Assembly: GCA_027487315.1 (NCBI GenBank)
Contig: JAIYDW010000149.1
Span: forward strand, 1 to 46,989
Source: Verrucomicrobiaceae bacterium
GTDB lineage: Bacteria; Verrucomicrobiota; Verrucomicrobiia; Verrucomicrobiales; Verrucomicrobiaceae
Length of the DNA: 46,989 nt
Direction of reading: 5' to 3'
The position numbers and the translations under genes were made by a program. Position 1 is the first letter of the stretch, and every line of letters begins with the position of its first letter. Shown piece after piece: positions 46,199 through 46,989 of this stretch. The notes beneath the pieces were generated by a model. That model did not search any database, was not told where the DNA came from, and was given only the letters and a program-made list of their open reading frames with translations.

Positions 46199-46926
46199 GG
46201 TTGTTTCACTTCGGTTGTCTTCACACGTTCAGCTTTCGCCTTTTCCTTGAACAAGTACTCCAGGTCCAGCCGCAACTGCTTGTCCCAGTAACCCGCCACC
46301 TCAGGATCCACATTCACCAGATCCGCCATCCGCCTCACATTCCCCAAATGATCCAGCAACACCACCCGCAAGTCGTGCATGTACTTGTCCTCCGGTGAAA
46401 GCCGATCCTTCTCCGGCATGACCTGCGTTGGCCGGAACTTCAATTGCCTCGTCATGAAAGACTCAATCTTCACAGCATCACCATTCACAAACCAAAACGG
46501 CGCGGTCTTGGGAATCCCCACCTGATCCGCAAATGCCGACATCATCGCCGGGGTATCATCAGGATCGAGTGCAAAACAAATGAAATGCACATCATCCCGC
46601 CCCGCATACTCCTCCGCCAACTTCTTCAACTTACCCACCACGCCCGCACAACCTCTCGGACACCGCGTGAACACCCACGAAGCCAGGATCACCTTCCCCC
46701 TCAACTCACTCAGCCGCACCGTCCGCCCATCCCGTTCTGTCAAAATCAAATCCCCCTCCGCTCGATGAATGTATGGCGGCCGCCCCGCCTCTTCTTCACG
46801 CGACTTCTTCTCCAGGTAAACCAACCAGTTGTAAGTAATCACCCCCGCCAATGCGATCATGATGATCGGAACCCAAAGGGTCCAGGGACGAATGCTAGGC
46901 GCTTCGGGAGGGGTCTCAGACATCAC
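46195..46926 (-). CDS. SCO1/SenC-family copper chaperone
   Basis: 243 residues with an N-terminal membrane anchor (about 15-37) and a thioredoxin-like domain. The copper site is CPRGC (C89 and C93) with a histidine in KYMHDLRVVLLD (H184), as in SCO proteins that deliver copper to subunit II of cytochrome c oxidase. It is followed by DUF420 with overlapping stop and start, and is preceded by the tail of another membrane protein gene, so this is probably the end of an oxidase operon extending right of the window. Confidence 0.92.
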   Translation of the reverse strand: MMSETPPEAPSIRPWTLWVPIIMIALAGVITYNWLVYLEKKSREEEAGRPPYIHRAEGDLILTERDGRTVRLSELRGKVILASWVFTRCPRGCAGVVGKLKKLAEEYAGRDDVHFICFALDPDDTPAMMSAFADQVGIPKTAPFWFVNGDAVKIESFMTRQLKFRPTQVMPEKDRLSPEDKYMHDLRVVLLDHLGNVRRMADLVNVDPEVAGYWDKQLRLDLEYLFKEKAKAERVKTTEVKQP

Positions 46927-46943
46927 AATTCAATCATCAAAAT

Positions 46944-46989
46944 TCACCGCCAAGTCAACGCGGCCAGCAACAGCAACCCCGGCAAGTAA
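46944..46989 (-). CDS. C-terminal end of a membrane protein (partial)
   Basis: The minus frame ends at a TGA at 46946-46944 and encodes at least LPGLLLLAALTWR, a leucine-rich helix end. It lies 17 bases before the SCO1 start. In related operons this place is often held by a heme O synthase or other oxidase assembly gene, but the fragment is too short to tell. Confidence 0.5.
   Translation of the reverse strand, partial: YLPGLLLLAALTWR

Overview
The window is a GC-rich bacterial chromosome segment, most likely from a member of the Verrucomicrobiota (a Verrucomicrobiales relative). No rRNA is present, so this is inferred from gene content: a PVC-type secreted CxxCH heme protein with HEAT-like repeats, a MurC-MurB fusion, an ELWxxDGT/Ig/SUMF1 giant secreted protein, many genes without a Shine-Dalgarno site, and many short purine-rich tandem repeats. 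Base composition is strongly strand-asymmetric. The + strand is C-rich whichever way a gene points, so + genes use C-ending codons and - genes use G-ending codons. The minus strand therefore looks like the leading strand.

Positions 1-8647 are the right end of an integrated element, probably a prophage or genomic island. It ends at 8602-8647 in a 46-bp copy of the 3' part of a tRNA-Pro(GGG) gene, which is taken as the attachment site. Its genes form one compact leftward operon of small unknown proteins, a ParB-like nuclease-fold protein and a helicase-DNA methyltransferase fusion. The operon starts at a divergent control region (7433-7513) between two ribbon-helix-helix genes. Several junctions in the operon are built from short purine-rich repeats that supply stop codons, C-terminal residues or leader sequences. 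No integrase or structural gene is in view; both would lie to the left.

Positions 8679-24974 are ordinary chromosome. A leftward group holds a PfkB kinase, a PaaK-like ligase and a LolD-like ABC ATPase. Then come pgi, a PVC heme protein, a glycerophosphodiesterase, acpP with a clear terminator, a YugP-like metallopeptidase, a YdjY-domain protein, a squalene-cyclase-fold protein, and aspS-gltX. Positions 24975-32520 are less skewed, with small hypothetical genes, a GNAT acetyltransferase, a gene-poor patch and a 1909-residue secreted protein.

Positions 32600-42490 return to core genes: a SirB1-like protein, a Tat-exported TIM-barrel protein, a lipoprotein, murC-murB, an FAD-dependent halogenase-like enzyme, an alpha/beta hydrolase, a thioesterase, and an RNA m5U methyltransferase. 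Positions 42500-46010 are a scrambled accessory patch. It holds a P-loop ATPase, a membrane-protein pseudogene with an in-frame amber codon, a truncated copy of the neighbouring DUF420 gene, a VapBC-type toxin-antitoxin pair, and a 164-bp MITE with TA target duplication. The right end (DUF420, SCO1/SenC, and the tail of a membrane protein) looks like the edge of a cytochrome oxidase assembly operon.

Recurring signals are TTGCAC/G-N17/18-TAnnnn promoters, several so close to the ATG that the transcripts should be leaderless, and at least eleven pyrimidine-tract mini-repeats that all have the purine-rich strand on minus.
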